From G963704535 sp963704535 (lineage in GTDB: Bacteria; Chloroflexota; Chloroflexia; Chloroflexales; Roseiflexaceae), in the NCBI GenBank assembly GCA_963704535.1, contig OY969916.1, forward strand, positions 8,618,001-8,682,000: a stretch of 64,000 bases of DNA. The letters are read 5' to 3'. The notes below the pieces were generated by a model. That model saw nothing but the letters and a program-made list of their open reading frames with translations, searched no databases and was not told where the DNA came from. Each line of letters starts with the position of its first letter. Position 1 is the first letter of the stretch. This document shows, one piece after another, positions 1-8,841 of this stretch. Made by a program: the position numbers and the translations under genes.

Positions 1-1
1 C

Positions 2-499
2 TCCACCTATCCGCCCCTGCTCTGGTCCTGGCTGACCTGCGCAGCCTGCGCACAGGCGGCGATCGACGCTGGGCGGGCTGCCTGGCGTGGGGCGACGGTC
101 GGCGAGGCGGCGGCGACTATCTGGGCGGCACGTTCCGCGGCTGCCTTCTGGTATGCGCTTGCGCTCTACGAGGAGCTGGCGCGGACGGCAGATGGTGGGT
201 ATAGGGTCGCGGTGCGCGTCCTACGCGATGGAGTGGCCGTTAGTGTGCGCGTGGCCGAAGCCGACTGGCAGCGCGGCGTGATCGTCGACTCCGACCCGGT
301 GGGCGTGCCGCATACGCTGGCGATCTCCGGCTGGGGGTTCGTGGACGACGCGGTCTGCCTGACGCTCGACGACAGCGATGTGCTGACGGCCGAGCGGGCT
401 GCTAGGGATGCTGCGGCGCTGCTGGCGCTCCTGGAGGGGCAGGCTGTGATCAAATTGCTTCCAAACCGACCCCGACTGCGGCCTGAGCTTGTGGCATGA
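2..499 (+). CDS. 3' part of a hypothetical protein, start outside the window
   Basis: Reading frame 2 is open from the first bases of the window to a TGA at 497-499, giving 165 codons with no internal stop. An internal ATG at 212 exists, but the residues before it are equally protein-like (Ala/Trp-rich helices), so the gene very likely begins upstream of the window. The visible part is Ala-rich with a two-strand stretch around 'HTLAISGWGF'. I do not recognise the family. It runs in the same direction as the cluster that follows at 648 and may be its preceding member. Confidence 0.5.
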   Translation, partial: STYPPLLWSWLTCAACAQAAIDAGRAAWRGATVGEAAATIWAARSAAAFWYALALYEELARTADGGYRVAVRVLRDGVAVSVRVAEADWQRGVIVDSDPVGVPHTLAISGWGFVDDAVCLTLDDSDVLTAERAARDAAALLALLEGQAVIKLLPNRPRLRPELVA

Positions 500-647
500 T
501 CGTGGGACTGTGCGAAACCTTTCCTGAGCTGCTGTGATGCTGTGATGACTGTAGGAATGTATTCCCGCGCTGCGGACCCGATGGCGTCGATCGATGGCTT
601 CTGACTGCTGGCGCTCGACGGCGGCGTCGCCGGTCAGAGGTGAAAGA

Positions 648-1226
648 GTGGATCTAGGGAGCGATGCGGCGATCGGCCGGGCGCTGATCGTCGCCATCGC
701 CGAGCACGCTGGGGTTGCGGCCGAGCTGGTCGCGCGCCCGCTGTTCGGCGTAGCGCTCGCGCTGCCAGAGCACGCGAACGCGCTGGAGGTGGCGCGGGCT
801 CTGGACGCCGAGCAGGTCACGGCTGGCTACCTCGACCACCAGGGGCGGACCTGCGTGGCGCTGCCGGCGGACGCTGCCCATGTCGAGCAGACCGCGTATT
901 GTGTGGCGAAGGTCGTGCATTTGCTGCTCGAACTGCATACCGACTTTATCAACGCGCAGAGTGACGTCTGCCCACTGCCGAACATGACCAATCTGGACGC
1001 CGAGACGGCCGCGACCGCGTTGCTCGATGCGATCGGCGCCTTCAGCGCCGCGTTCGCCGACTGGCGGCGAGTGCGGAGCGCGCCACACGAGCTGCGCGGG
1101 ATCGTGGCCGAGGGAATGACCCTTATCCGCGAGCTGCTGCCTGATGACCAGGATCGTCTACAGAACACCGGCGATGGTCTGGCCGCCCCATCCCTGTTGA
1201 GGAACCCATGCTCGATCAACGACTGA
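648..1226 (+). CDS. Hypothetical protein opening the ParB/methyltransferase cluster
   Basis: About 192 residues, Ala/Leu-rich and mostly helical in appearance. I do not recognise the family. The frame is open from an ATG at 594, but that codon has no ribosome site; a GTG at 648 is preceded by AGAGGTGAAAG and is the better start. The stop at 1224-1226 overlaps the start of the methyltransferase at 1208 by 19 bases, so the two are probably translationally coupled and belong to one operon. Roughly 150 bases without a gene separate it from the preceding frame. Confidence 0.6.
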   Translation: MDLGSDAAIGRALIVAIAEHAGVAAELVARPLFGVALALPEHANALEVARALDAEQVTAGYLDHQGRTCVALPADAAHVEQTAYCVAKVVHLLLELHTDFINAQSDVCPLPNMTNLDAETAATALLDAIGAFSAAFADWRRVRSAPHELRGIVAEGMTLIRELLPDDQDRLQNTGDGLAAPSLLRNPCSIND

Positions 1227-2245
1227 CGACCCGAACGATGGAATTGGCTGGCGACACTTCGCCCTGGTCCCTGATCCACGGCGAGGCGCTGGATGTGTTG
1301 CGCACGATCCCGGATGCCTATGTTGACGCGCTGATCACTGACGAGCCCTACTCATCGGGCGGGATTATGCGCAGCGACCGCATGGCCGCGCCGGGCGACA
1401 AGTACAGCCCGACGATGGTGTACCCGACTTTCTCCGGCGACAACCGCGATGCCCGTTCCTGGGCGTTCTGGTGCGTGCTCTGGTTCTCCGAGTGCGTGCG
1501 GATTGTCAAGCCAGGTGGGTATCTCATGATGTTCGCCGACTGGCGCCAGTTGCCGTTAGCCACCGATGTTTTTCAATCGGGTGGTGGATTGTGGCGTGGG
1601 ATCATCCCGTGGGACAAGGGGCCGACCGCTCGCGCGCCGCATACCGGCTACGCGCGACATCAGTGCGAATACATCGTGTGGGGAACGGTCGGCCAGCTTG
1701 AGAGTGCTGATGGGCGCGGCCCGTTTCCGGGCTCCTACACCGTCCCGGTAGACCCACAGGAGAAAGAGCACCTGACCGGCAAACCCGGCGAGTTGATGCG
1801 CAAACTGGCGCGCATGGTCCCGGAGGGCGGGGTGATCCTCGACCCGTTCGCCGGCAGCTCCTCGACTGGCATAGGCGCGCTGCTGGAGGGGCGGCGCTTT
1901 TTGGGCATCGAGCGCGAGGCGCACTACATTGAGGTTTCCCGTCCCCGGCTGGAGCGGGCGACGGCCTACCTGGCGACCCGCGAGCGGCGGCCGGCGCGAG
2001 CAGACCTGCCGGACCCAGACCGGCACGAGAGCGGCGGCATCTGGCGCTGGGGAAGCGCACCATGCGCATACCTGAGCGTGTGCAGCGGCATCGAGGCTGC
2101 CTCCGTCGCCTGGTGTGGTCTCGGCTGGACGCCCGTGGCGTTCGCGGAGATCGAGCCGTTCGCTGCGGTCGGTCCTGTCGGCCCGTTTCCCTGGCGTGCC
2201 CAACCTGGGCGATATGACCCGCCTGACGGCCGCGCAGCTCGCTGA
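1208..2245 (+). CDS. Site-specific DNA methyltransferase (amino-MTase, beta-type motif order)
   Basis: Expected to transfer a methyl group from SAM to an exocyclic base nitrogen in DNA. The catalytic motif IV reads 'TDEPYSSGG' near residue 45, with Glu where the family normally has Pro (DPPY). The SAM motif I 'DPFAGSSSTG' follows near residue 215, then 'GIERE'; that is the beta-class order. The frame as read runs to 2245 because of an apparent extra base at about 2068. Dropping it gives a TGA a few codons after an overlapping ATG (2062) for the next methyltransferase. The real protein is therefore probably about 288 residues, and the apparent in-frame fusion to a cytosine methyltransferase is spurious or recent. 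No restriction endonuclease is adjacent. Confidence 0.8.
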   Translation: MLDQRLTTRTMELAGDTSPWSLIHGEALDVLRTIPDAYVDALITDEPYSSGGIMRSDRMAAPGDKYSPTMVYPTFSGDNRDARSWAFWCVLWFSECVRIVKPGGYLMMFADWRQLPLATDVFQSGGGLWRGIIPWDKGPTARAPHTGYARHQCEYIVWGTVGQLESADGRGPFPGSYTVPVDPQEKEHLTGKPGELMRKLARMVPEGGVILDPFAGSSSTGIGALLEGRRFLGIEREAHYIEVSRPRLERATAYLATRERRPARADLPDPDRHESGGIWRWGSAPCAYLSVCSGIEAASVAWCGLGWTPVAFAEIEPFAAVGPVGPFPWRAQPGRYDPPDGRAAR

Positions 2246-3644
2246 ACTCGGTGGCGTGGATGTGCTGGTCGGCGGAACACCATGCCAGCCGTTCTCCTCG
2301 GCCGGGCGGCGCGCAGGGTTTGCCGATGCGCGCAGCAAGCTGACGCTGGACTTCTGCCGCCTGGCCGATGAGCTGCACGCCCCGCATGTGCTGTGGGAGA
2401 ACGTGCCAGGCGTGCTCTGGCATGATCAGGGCCGCACGTTTGCCCATATTCTGTCGCTGCTGAGTGGGGCCGAGATTACCGCGCCGCCCTCCGGCTGGCA
2501 GAGTGGCGGGGCTGCGTGGGGACCAAAACGGGTCTTGATCTGGAGGGTGCTGGACGCGCAGTATTTCGGGGTGCCGCAGCGCCGTCGGCGTGTGTTCCTC
2601 TACGCAGTTGCCACGGACCTCTGGCGTGTGCCCTTCGGCGCGCTCTGGGCGGCAGATGCGGCCTGCGACCCAAGAGGGATGGTTGGGATGTCGCTGCGCC
2701 TGGAGCAGATTTGCTCGGCCCTTTCGCTCCCCGGATGGAGGCGCACGCAGCGCTTCGCGCGGGCGCTGGCCCAGCGCGGCGAATGTGTCACACTGGTACT
2801 GCCGGAAACTCCCATGCCCGATGCGGTGATTCCGTCGTCGCTCACGGATGTGGTCGAGCCGTGGGGGCCGCACCTGGCCCGCTACCAGCTCGCACCGAGC
2901 ACATGCCGAAGCATCCTCACACGAGCTGGGCAGCGGCGGCGGTCCCTTCCGGCGATGCTACGCGCGGCGCTGATGCAGATTGCAGATGGTGAGATCGGTG
3001 TCACCGATCTCGCTGGATGCGACCGCCAGATCGTCACGAGTTTGTGTGCCAGCTTTGGAATAGGTGGGCCGGACCTGGCCCACGCGCAGGCAGGATGGCT
3101 GATTGCACAGGAGGTGAGCGCCTTCAAACCATCTCACTTTACTCGTGGCAAGGATGGCGCGCCCTCTGAGGTTGTTCCACCGCTCTCGGCCGATGCCGAC
3201 CTCGGCGACCAGGACATCTACATTTTCGAGACGCGCCTCGCTCGCAACGGCCGCGGCAAGCCCGCGCCGATCGCGCCCGCTCTACGGGCTCAGAATGGCG
3301 ATCATGGCACAGGTGACGGCGCTCCGATCCTGCTTGTGCCGCTTGAGTGGGGGTCTTCCCACCCGGACGCGCCGCATATCGTGCGGCGGCTGACCCCGCT
3401 GGAATGGGAGCGGCTGCAAGGATTTCCTGACCACTGGACCCGCATCCCCTATCGCGGACGGGATGCTGCGGATCGCCCGCGCTACCGGGCGCTGGGCAAC
3501 ACCATGGCCGTCCCCTGCATGCGCTGGCTAGGTCGGCGCATTGATCGTATCCATCGGATAGCTTCGAGAAGCCTCCCATCAGGTGTACAGCCGGCTGGTT
3601 CGGTCTGGCACTGGCGAGGCGTAGCACAAAGAGGATCAAGATGA
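2062..3644 (+). CDS. C5-cytosine DNA methyltransferase, frame-disrupted
   Basis: Dcm-type enzyme expected to methylate cytosine C5. The N-terminal SAM motif 'LSVCSGIEAASVAW' and 'FAEIEPF' are read in one frame. 'FPGVPNLGDM', the catalytic 'GGTPCQPFS' (nucleophile Cys), 'ENVPG' and the C-terminal 'RRLTPLEWERLQGFP' and 'ALGNTMAVP' are read in another. Two +1 shifts explain this: an extra base near 2068, whose removal restores an ATG-Arg-Tyr-Leu-Ser start, and one in the GGTCGGTC stretch at 2167-2174. With both repaired the protein is about 525 residues, long for the family because of an insert between 2690 and 3360. The stop overlaps the next start as ATGA at 3641. As sequenced it could not give a full product without frameshifting. 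Confidence 0.75.
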
Positions 3645-4858
3645 CCGCACCATTTGCGCCGGCGGCGCTGCACCAGGTCGACCCGTTGTTCATCGACTTC
3701 GACCCGACCCAGCCGCGCCAGGAGATTGACCAGGACGCCCAGGACGACCTTGAAGCGAGCGTGCGAGAGGTGCAGGGCATACGCACGCCGATCATGGTCG
3801 TCGCGAAGGGCGACGGCCGCTATCAACTGCTGTGTGGGGAGCGACGGCTGCGAGCCGTGCAGACCGCCATGCTGCCCTCGGTGCCCTGCCTGGTCGTCCC
3901 GACCGAACATGCACCGTCGTGGATGGAGGCGCTGGATACCCAGCTTATTGAAAACCTCTGCCGGGCCGAGCTGCGCCCGTTGGAGGTAGCGCAAAGCCTG
4001 TGGCGGCGGATTCTGGGCGCCAATATCGAGGCGCTGGAGGTAGAACGAGGCGACGACGGCAGTGCTACGGCGCAGCTCCTCGCGAACTACCTGACCCCGA
4101 CCGGCCAGATCGCCGCGCTCGAAGATCGTTTGTGTGTGCTTGCCGGCGTCGCCACTGTGGCCGACTACTTCGGCGGCGGGCGGGTGCGGGTGGCGCGCAA
4201 GATCATCCTGGCGCGCTACGGCATGGCCGACTGGAGCGCGTCACGGCTCAAGAAGCTGTTCCAGGCGCTCGACGTGGCCTCAGATGTGCAGGACTTGCTC
4301 TCCGGCGTCGATGTCTCCGCCCGCGCGCTGCGCGACCTGGGGAAGCGCGCCCCAGACGAGCAGGCTGACCTGGTGCAGCAGGCGAAGACGGCCGCAGCAC
4401 AAAAAGAGGATGGCGATGTCGGCGGCGCGTTGCGTGATGCGCTGGAGCCGGACAAGAAGGGCAAAAAGAAGGCAGCAGCGCAGCAGACCTCGATGGGTGA
4501 CAAGGAGGGTGATCAGGGGGCCGGCGACCTGGCGCTCGACCTGGACGGCGATCGAGAGGGGGCATCGACGTGTACCCCCGACCCCAGCCTGGCCCTTCTG
4601 ACCAGCACCGGCGGCAGCGCGCCGAAGCTCGTCACCGACCGCCCGGCCCCGGAGCGGGGCAAAACCCCGCCTACACGCAAGGTCGGCGAGTGGGACAACG
4701 ACCAGGTGCTCCAGCTAGAGGGCGCGCTGGAGGCAGCCCGTAACCTGTTCGACGACGCCGGCCCGGCGCGCTTCAATGCGGCCCAGGTCAAGCGGCTGAG
4801 TGGGCTGTGGGGCGAGGTGGTCGAGCGGATGCAGCGCGCCGGGATGGGAGAGGCGTAA
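3641..4858 (+). CDS. ParB/Spo0J-like nuclease-fold DNA-binding protein (copy 1)
   Basis: A 405-residue protein. The N-terminal ParB fold (about residues 8-110) shows 'PRQEIDQDAQDDLEASV' and the ParB signature 'LLCGERRLRAV'; 'LIENLCRAELRPLEVAQ' marks the following helix-turn-helix part. The last 150 residues are acidic and Lys-rich linker, then a helical tail. In plasmids and phages such proteins bind centromere-like or regulatory DNA; no cognate ParA is visible in the window. It overlaps the cytosine methyltransferase by four bases and ends two bases before the next gene, so it sits inside a tight operon. A second ParB-like gene at 8838 in the equivalent place after another methyltransferase suggests block duplication. 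Confidence 0.8.
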   Translation: MTAPFAPAALHQVDPLFIDFDPTQPRQEIDQDAQDDLEASVREVQGIRTPIMVVAKGDGRYQLLCGERRLRAVQTAMLPSVPCLVVPTEHAPSWMEALDTQLIENLCRAELRPLEVAQSLWRRILGANIEALEVERGDDGSATAQLLANYLTPTGQIAALEDRLCVLAGVATVADYFGGGRVRVARKIILARYGMADWSASRLKKLFQALDVASDVQDLLSGVDVSARALRDLGKRAPDEQADLVQQAKTAAAQKEDGDVGGALRDALEPDKKGKKKAAAQQTSMGDKEGDQGAGDLALDLDGDREGASTCTPDPSLALLTSTGGSAPKLVTDRPAPERGKTPPTRKVGEWDNDQVLQLEGALEAARNLFDDAGPARFNAAQVKRLSGLWGEVVERMQRAGMGEA

Positions 4859-4860
4859 TC

Positions 4861-7089
4861 ATGTCCTGCGATGGCAACCGCGACGCCTACTTCACGGCAG
4901 TATCAGGTGGCAGCAACAGTGCGGCGGCGCAGGCATTTGGTGGACCAGAAGCCGCAAAGCAGGCGCTCGACGACCTGTTCGCGATCGGGCGGAATGGACC
5001 GAAGCCACCTTTTGAAGCCAGGGTCGCCGAGGCCCAGACCCGGCTGATGTTCGCCCAGATGCAGCGCCAGCGCATCAAGCCGCCCACACACAGCACGAGC
5101 GGGCTGCCCAGAGCTGAGGCGCAGTTCGGCTACGCGCTGGTCCAGCGCACCCTGACGGCGCTGGAGCGCGGCGAGCCGCTGCCGCCCCAGGCGCGTGAAC
5201 TGTTTCTGGCTAGGGAGCGCGAGCGGCAGATCACGAGCCTGCGCACCGACGTGCGCGGGCGGGTGCGCTGCGGCGGCTGCGGCCAGTACACCAGCCCGAT
5301 CCGCGGCCACGTCTGCAAGACAACCGCCAGCGTCGAAGCCCTCCGGCGCAGCCTGGTGCGCCGGCTGGGTGTGCCGCCCTCTAGCTATGGGGACGAGCAG
5401 CTCGCCGCGCTGCTCTCAGCCGCTCGCGGGGGCGACGTCATGATGCGCCATGGGGCAACCGGCGAGGTGGTCAGCGTGACACTGGATGGGCTTCCGCTGG
5501 CGCTCGGCAGCGGCTTCGTGCCGGAGTTGTGGGCCGAGGGCGGCCGGCGCATCGTCACGCCTGGCGGTGCCGTGCTGACCGTGCTCGACGGCGCCGGGCT
5601 GGGTGAGGTGCCGGAAACGGCTCCGCTCCAGGCCCAGCTTATTGCGAAACGCGACCAGGTGCAGGGCCGGCTGCGGATGACGCTCGACGAGCAGGAGCGC
5701 GCCCGGCTGTTTCACTACTGGCGCGACCTGGATGACGCGATTCGGGATAGCGCTGCCGTGGTCGCAGCCGCAGCGGATTTTGGGCTACAGCTTACCCCTG
5801 ATATGCCGATCATCGGTGCGCCCGCGCCACCCATGTCTGCCCTAGAGCCTTCCCCCGCCACGCCGGCGGCAGAGACGTTCGCCTATGGCAGCGACCCGAC
5901 GCGGGCCTACCGGATGCGTTACCGGGTGGTGGACCTCGACGAATTGGTGCCCTCGAACCTCGACAGCGGCGCGATCAATCCAGCCTACAACTCGGCCCTC
6001 CAGCCGCGCCAGCGCGACCGGGCCGCCAGCCAGGCCCAGATTGCCAAAGTAGCCCAGACGCTCACGCCTGATGCCCTCCTGACCGATTTCAAGCAGCTCG
6101 ACAAGGGTGCGCCGATCCTGGGGTCGGAGGACCGCTGTGTCGAGTTGGGGAATGGGCGCGTGCTGGCACTCAGGAAAGCGCGGGAAGCCTTTCCCGCGCA
6201 GTGGGAAGCCTATCAAAGCCGGCTGCAAGCGGTGGCCGCTTCCTTCGGCATCGACGCGGCCGAGCTGGCACAGATGCGCTCGCCGGTGCTGGTGCGCGAG
6301 CGGATCGATGCGGTGGATCGGGCGGCGTTCGCCCGCGAGGCCAACGCGCCGCCGGTCTTGCAGATGTCAACTCTGGAAAACGCCGTGATCGACGCGAAGC
6401 GGCTAACCGACGATATGCTGCTGCGGCTGAACGTGCGCGAGGACCAGAGCATTGATCTTGCACTTCGGGCCAGGGGCAACGCCGCGTTTGTCCGTGATTT
6501 TATGCAGACGCTCCCCGACAACGAGCGCGCCACCCTGATGCGCGCCGACGGCTCGCTCAACCAGATGGGCATCTGGCGTATCAAGGCTGCGCTGTTCACC
6601 CGCACCTTTCCAGGCGACGCGGGCCGGAGGCTGGCTGAGACCTTTACCGAAGCGTTAGACAGCACCACCAAGAACTTTGAGCAAGCGGTCGCCGGCAGCT
6701 TGCCCGCGCTGGTGCGGGCGCAGAGCCGCATGGGCAGCGGCCAGCGTAGCGCGGATCTGGACCTCTCTGGGGATATCGCAGCGTCGCTCGATATGCTGGC
6801 ACGGCTGCGCGAGCAGGACATGCCTGTTTCGGTCTACCTGGAGCAGTCCACACTGTTCGAGCGCGAGCTAACGCCATTCCAGGAGACCATGCTCCGACAC
6901 TTCGACAAAATCGGCCGGTCGCCCAAGGCGATCCGTGGCTTCCTGAACACCTACGCGCAGGCAATCGAGGATGCCCCGGACCCCAATCAGACCGACATGT
7001 TCGGCGGCGCGAGGATAACCAAAGAACAGCTCTTTTTCCGTATCGCCAGCCAGGGCGCCGACAGCGTGCCTGCTGCTGTGGCAGCCTGA
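4861..7089 (+). CDS. MSCDG-family protein with Cys/His finger and ddrB-ParB-like domain
   Basis: A 742-residue protein. The start is ATG 4861 after GGGAGAGG; the frame is open further upstream but overlaps the ParB gene. Order: an N-terminal module shared with the proteins at 9962 and 13516 (begins Met-Ser-Cys-Asp-Gly); a finger 'CGGCGQYTSPIRGHVC' near residue 138; a shared module ending 'SVTLDGLPLALGSGFVP'; then from about residue 345 a ddrB-ParB-type domain ('YRVVDLDELVPSN', 'LQPRQRDRA', 'GAPILG', 'ELGNGRVLALRKA') with a long helical tail. ddrB-ParB domains are known from polyvalent proteins of phages and conjugative elements, which supports a mobile origin of the cluster. The enzymatic role is not known to me. 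Confidence 0.7.
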   Translation: MSCDGNRDAYFTAVSGGSNSAAAQAFGGPEAAKQALDDLFAIGRNGPKPPFEARVAEAQTRLMFAQMQRQRIKPPTHSTSGLPRAEAQFGYALVQRTLTALERGEPLPPQARELFLARERERQITSLRTDVRGRVRCGGCGQYTSPIRGHVCKTTASVEALRRSLVRRLGVPPSSYGDEQLAALLSAARGGDVMMRHGATGEVVSVTLDGLPLALGSGFVPELWAEGGRRIVTPGGAVLTVLDGAGLGEVPETAPLQAQLIAKRDQVQGRLRMTLDEQERARLFHYWRDLDDAIRDSAAVVAAAADFGLQLTPDMPIIGAPAPPMSALEPSPATPAAETFAYGSDPTRAYRMRYRVVDLDELVPSNLDSGAINPAYNSALQPRQRDRAASQAQIAKVAQTLTPDALLTDFKQLDKGAPILGSEDRCVELGNGRVLALRKAREAFPAQWEAYQSRLQAVAASFGIDAAELAQMRSPVLVRERIDAVDRAAFAREANAPPVLQMSTLENAVIDAKRLTDDMLLRLNVREDQSIDLALRARGNAAFVRDFMQTLPDNERATLMRADGSLNQMGIWRIKAALFTRTFPGDAGRRLAETFTEALDSTTKNFEQAVAGSLPALVRAQSRMGSGQRSADLDLSGDIAASLDMLARLREQDMPVSVYLEQSTLFERELTPFQETMLRHFDKIGRSPKAIRGFLNTYAQAIEDAPDPNQTDMFGGARITKEQLFFRIASQGADSVPAAVAA

Positions 7090-7102
7090 AAGGTAAGACG
7101 GT

Positions 7103-7741
7103 ATGAATGACAAGCGGCGTATCCCTCGGCTGATGCCCAAAGGACAGCTCTACCCGCCCGGCAGCCTGGCCGCAGCGCTGACCTCCACTGGCGCTGGAGC
7201 TTTGAGTGCGCCGGCGCATCCGTTCGATGAGCGGGTGGGCAGCGGCATCCACTGGTCGCCCTCGGCGCTGGAGCTGTGGGTGAGAGGCGAACGGCTCGAC
7301 GTGGCCGAGGTGGAGACCGAGTCGCCTGTGGCATGCTGGCGCGACCTGGCGTTCGTGGGCGCCTTCCCGACCGTCTCGCACTGGTGGTTCGGCAGCTCCT
7401 GGGCGCAGCGCGTTCGGGCTACGTACATCGCCAAACGACCCGATCATACGCAGGTTGTCTGGCTCCAGGCGGTCCAGGAGGATGCCGACGAGCTGCCCTG
7501 GAGTGTACAGGCCGATGGGACGGCCGACGGCCCACTGCCGGAGTATTCCGGTGGCCCGACCAATCTACCGCTCAGGCTGCACCTGGGCCAGCTCGCGCGC
7601 CTGGTCCTGGCAGGTGAGATCCCGACCGGCCAGTGGGCGGCGGTGACGAGCTTGGTGACTGCTCACGACCTGCCGGCACTGCTGGCTGGCGAGCGACGGG
7701 ACGTGCTGCTGCGCACTCTCGCCCTGGAGGAGGCACCATGA
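7103..7741 (+). CDS. Hypothetical Trp-rich protein, paralogue of 17943-18620
   Basis: A 212-residue protein of unknown function. It shares a clear core with the 17943 protein: 'GSGIHWSPSALELW' against 'GTGIQWAPGEARLF', 'FPTVSHWWF' against 'FPQVEAWWF', and 'NLPLRL' against 'NVPLRL'. Two adjacent Trp residues after a short helix are the most recognisable feature. No signal peptide, membrane span or catalytic motif is evident. Its stop overlaps the next methyltransferase start as ATGA. Because both copies end a block that contains an MSC-family gene, the protein probably acts with that family; this is inference from position only. Confidence 0.65.
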   Translation: MNDKRRIPRLMPKGQLYPPGSLAAALTSTGAGALSAPAHPFDERVGSGIHWSPSALELWVRGERLDVAEVETESPVACWRDLAFVGAFPTVSHWWFGSSWAQRVRATYIAKRPDHTQVVWLQAVQEDADELPWSVQADGTADGPLPEYSGGPTNLPLRLHLGQLARLVLAGEIPTGQWAAVTSLVTAHDLPALLAGERRDVLLRTLALEEAP

Positions 7742-8841
7742 TCGCGCCTCTCGCGCACGTCTTCGTTGGGGACTGCCGGAAGGTACTGGCGACACTGCCG
7801 CAGGGCAGCGTGCATCTGGCCTTTTCCAGTCCACCCTACTACCGTCAACGGCGCTACGCGGACGCCCCGGCGGATGGCGGGATCGGGTGGGAGCCGCTCT
7901 TTGATTGTGAGCACGCCGGCCACGCCAGCGCGTGTGGAGTCTGCTATCTCTGCATGCTTACCAGCATTTATCAGGCGACACTCACTATCCTCCACCCCAC
8001 CGGAAGCTGCTGGATCGTAATCGGCGACAGCTATGATCCTGACGGCAGCCTGCGCATGGCCCCGGCGCGTCTGGCGCTCTCGCTCCAGCGTGGTGGGGCG
8101 CGGCTGCGCATGCTCATCCCCTGGATCAAGCCGGTCAGTCTTCCCGAATCGGTGCGCGACCGCTGCCCCGTGACACACGAGTGGCTGATCGTGCTCACAC
8201 CGGGGCGCGGCACCTGGTTCGACCGCGATGCGTGCCGCGAGCCGCCCAGCGCGGGCACGCTGCGACGGATCGGGCAGCCATCATTCTGGCAGCAGTCTGG
8301 CGGGCCGAAGGACGCCGGCGCCAGGGCTGCGCGATCGGCCCGCCGCACGGTCGAGGCGGTGGCCCGTAATCCGGGCCGCTACCGTCGGACATCCGATTGG
8401 ACCCGCGACGGGATCGACGCCGCGATCGGCGAGACGCGGGCCTATCTCAGCCACCTGGAGGGCGTGCGCGCCAACGGGGGGATGCTGCTTGCGTCCTGTG
8501 GGGAACCGCTGGCGGTGCTGGCCAACCCGGAGGCATCCACGCTCCTGCATACGGCGACGTTTCCCGCCGCCCTGGTCCGACCGTGCGTGCGCCTGGCCTG
8601 TCCGCCGCGCGTCTGTACGGCCTGCCACGCACCCGCTGGTCCAGGCGGGCAGCCCGGCTGCGTCTGCGGCGCAGGTATGTGGCCGGGCCAGGTGCTCGAC
8701 CTGTTTGCCGGGATCGGCACTGCTGGAGCGGTTGCGCGCGAGGAAGGACGCCGCTTCCTGGGCATCGAACTGAGTCCGACCTACGCGACTATCGCCGCGA
8801 TGAGGCTGGATGTACCGCTTTCAGAGGCGGTGGCGGTATGA
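7738..8841 (+). CDS. DNA methyltransferase, SPPY type
   Basis: A 367-residue enzyme starting at ATG 7738 after GGAGGA. Motif IV is 'SSPPYYRQ' near residue 30. Ser-Pro-Pro-Tyr is the form common in N4-cytosine and some N6-adenine methyltransferases. The SAM-binding motif I 'DLFAGIGTAG' with 'GRRFLGIELSPTY' is at the C-terminus, giving beta-class order. Two Cys clusters are inserted, around residues 57-75 ('CEHAGHASACGVCYLC') and near residue 300 ('CTACHAPAG...CVC'), which could bind zinc. It is coupled to neighbours on both sides by ATGA overlaps and has no endonuclease partner. It is therefore more likely a modification or regulatory enzyme of the element than half of a restriction system. 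Confidence 0.8.
   Translation: MIAPLAHVFVGDCRKVLATLPQGSVHLAFSSPPYYRQRRYADAPADGGIGWEPLFDCEHAGHASACGVCYLCMLTSIYQATLTILHPTGSCWIVIGDSYDPDGSLRMAPARLALSLQRGGARLRMLIPWIKPVSLPESVRDRCPVTHEWLIVLTPGRGTWFDRDACREPPSAGTLRRIGQPSFWQQSGGPKDAGARAARSARRTVEAVARNPGRYRRTSDWTRDGIDAAIGETRAYLSHLEGVRANGGMLLASCGEPLAVLANPEASTLLHTATFPAALVRPCVRLACPPRVCTACHAPAGPGGQPGCVCGAGMWPGQVLDLFAGIGTAGAVAREEGRRFLGIELSPTYATIAAMRLDVPLSEAVAV

Noticed and set aside
2167..2174. Four-base tandem duplication GGTC as the cause of the second shift in the cytosine methyltransferase
   Set aside because: A single inserted base explains the frame equally well and keeps the usual residue spacing after 'EIEPF'; the duplication cannot be told apart from it.
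1208..3644. Natural fusion of adenine- and cytosine-type DNA methyltransferases
   Set aside because: Deleting one base restores separate overlapping genes with the usual start of the second enzyme, so the fusion is more likely an error or recent mutation.
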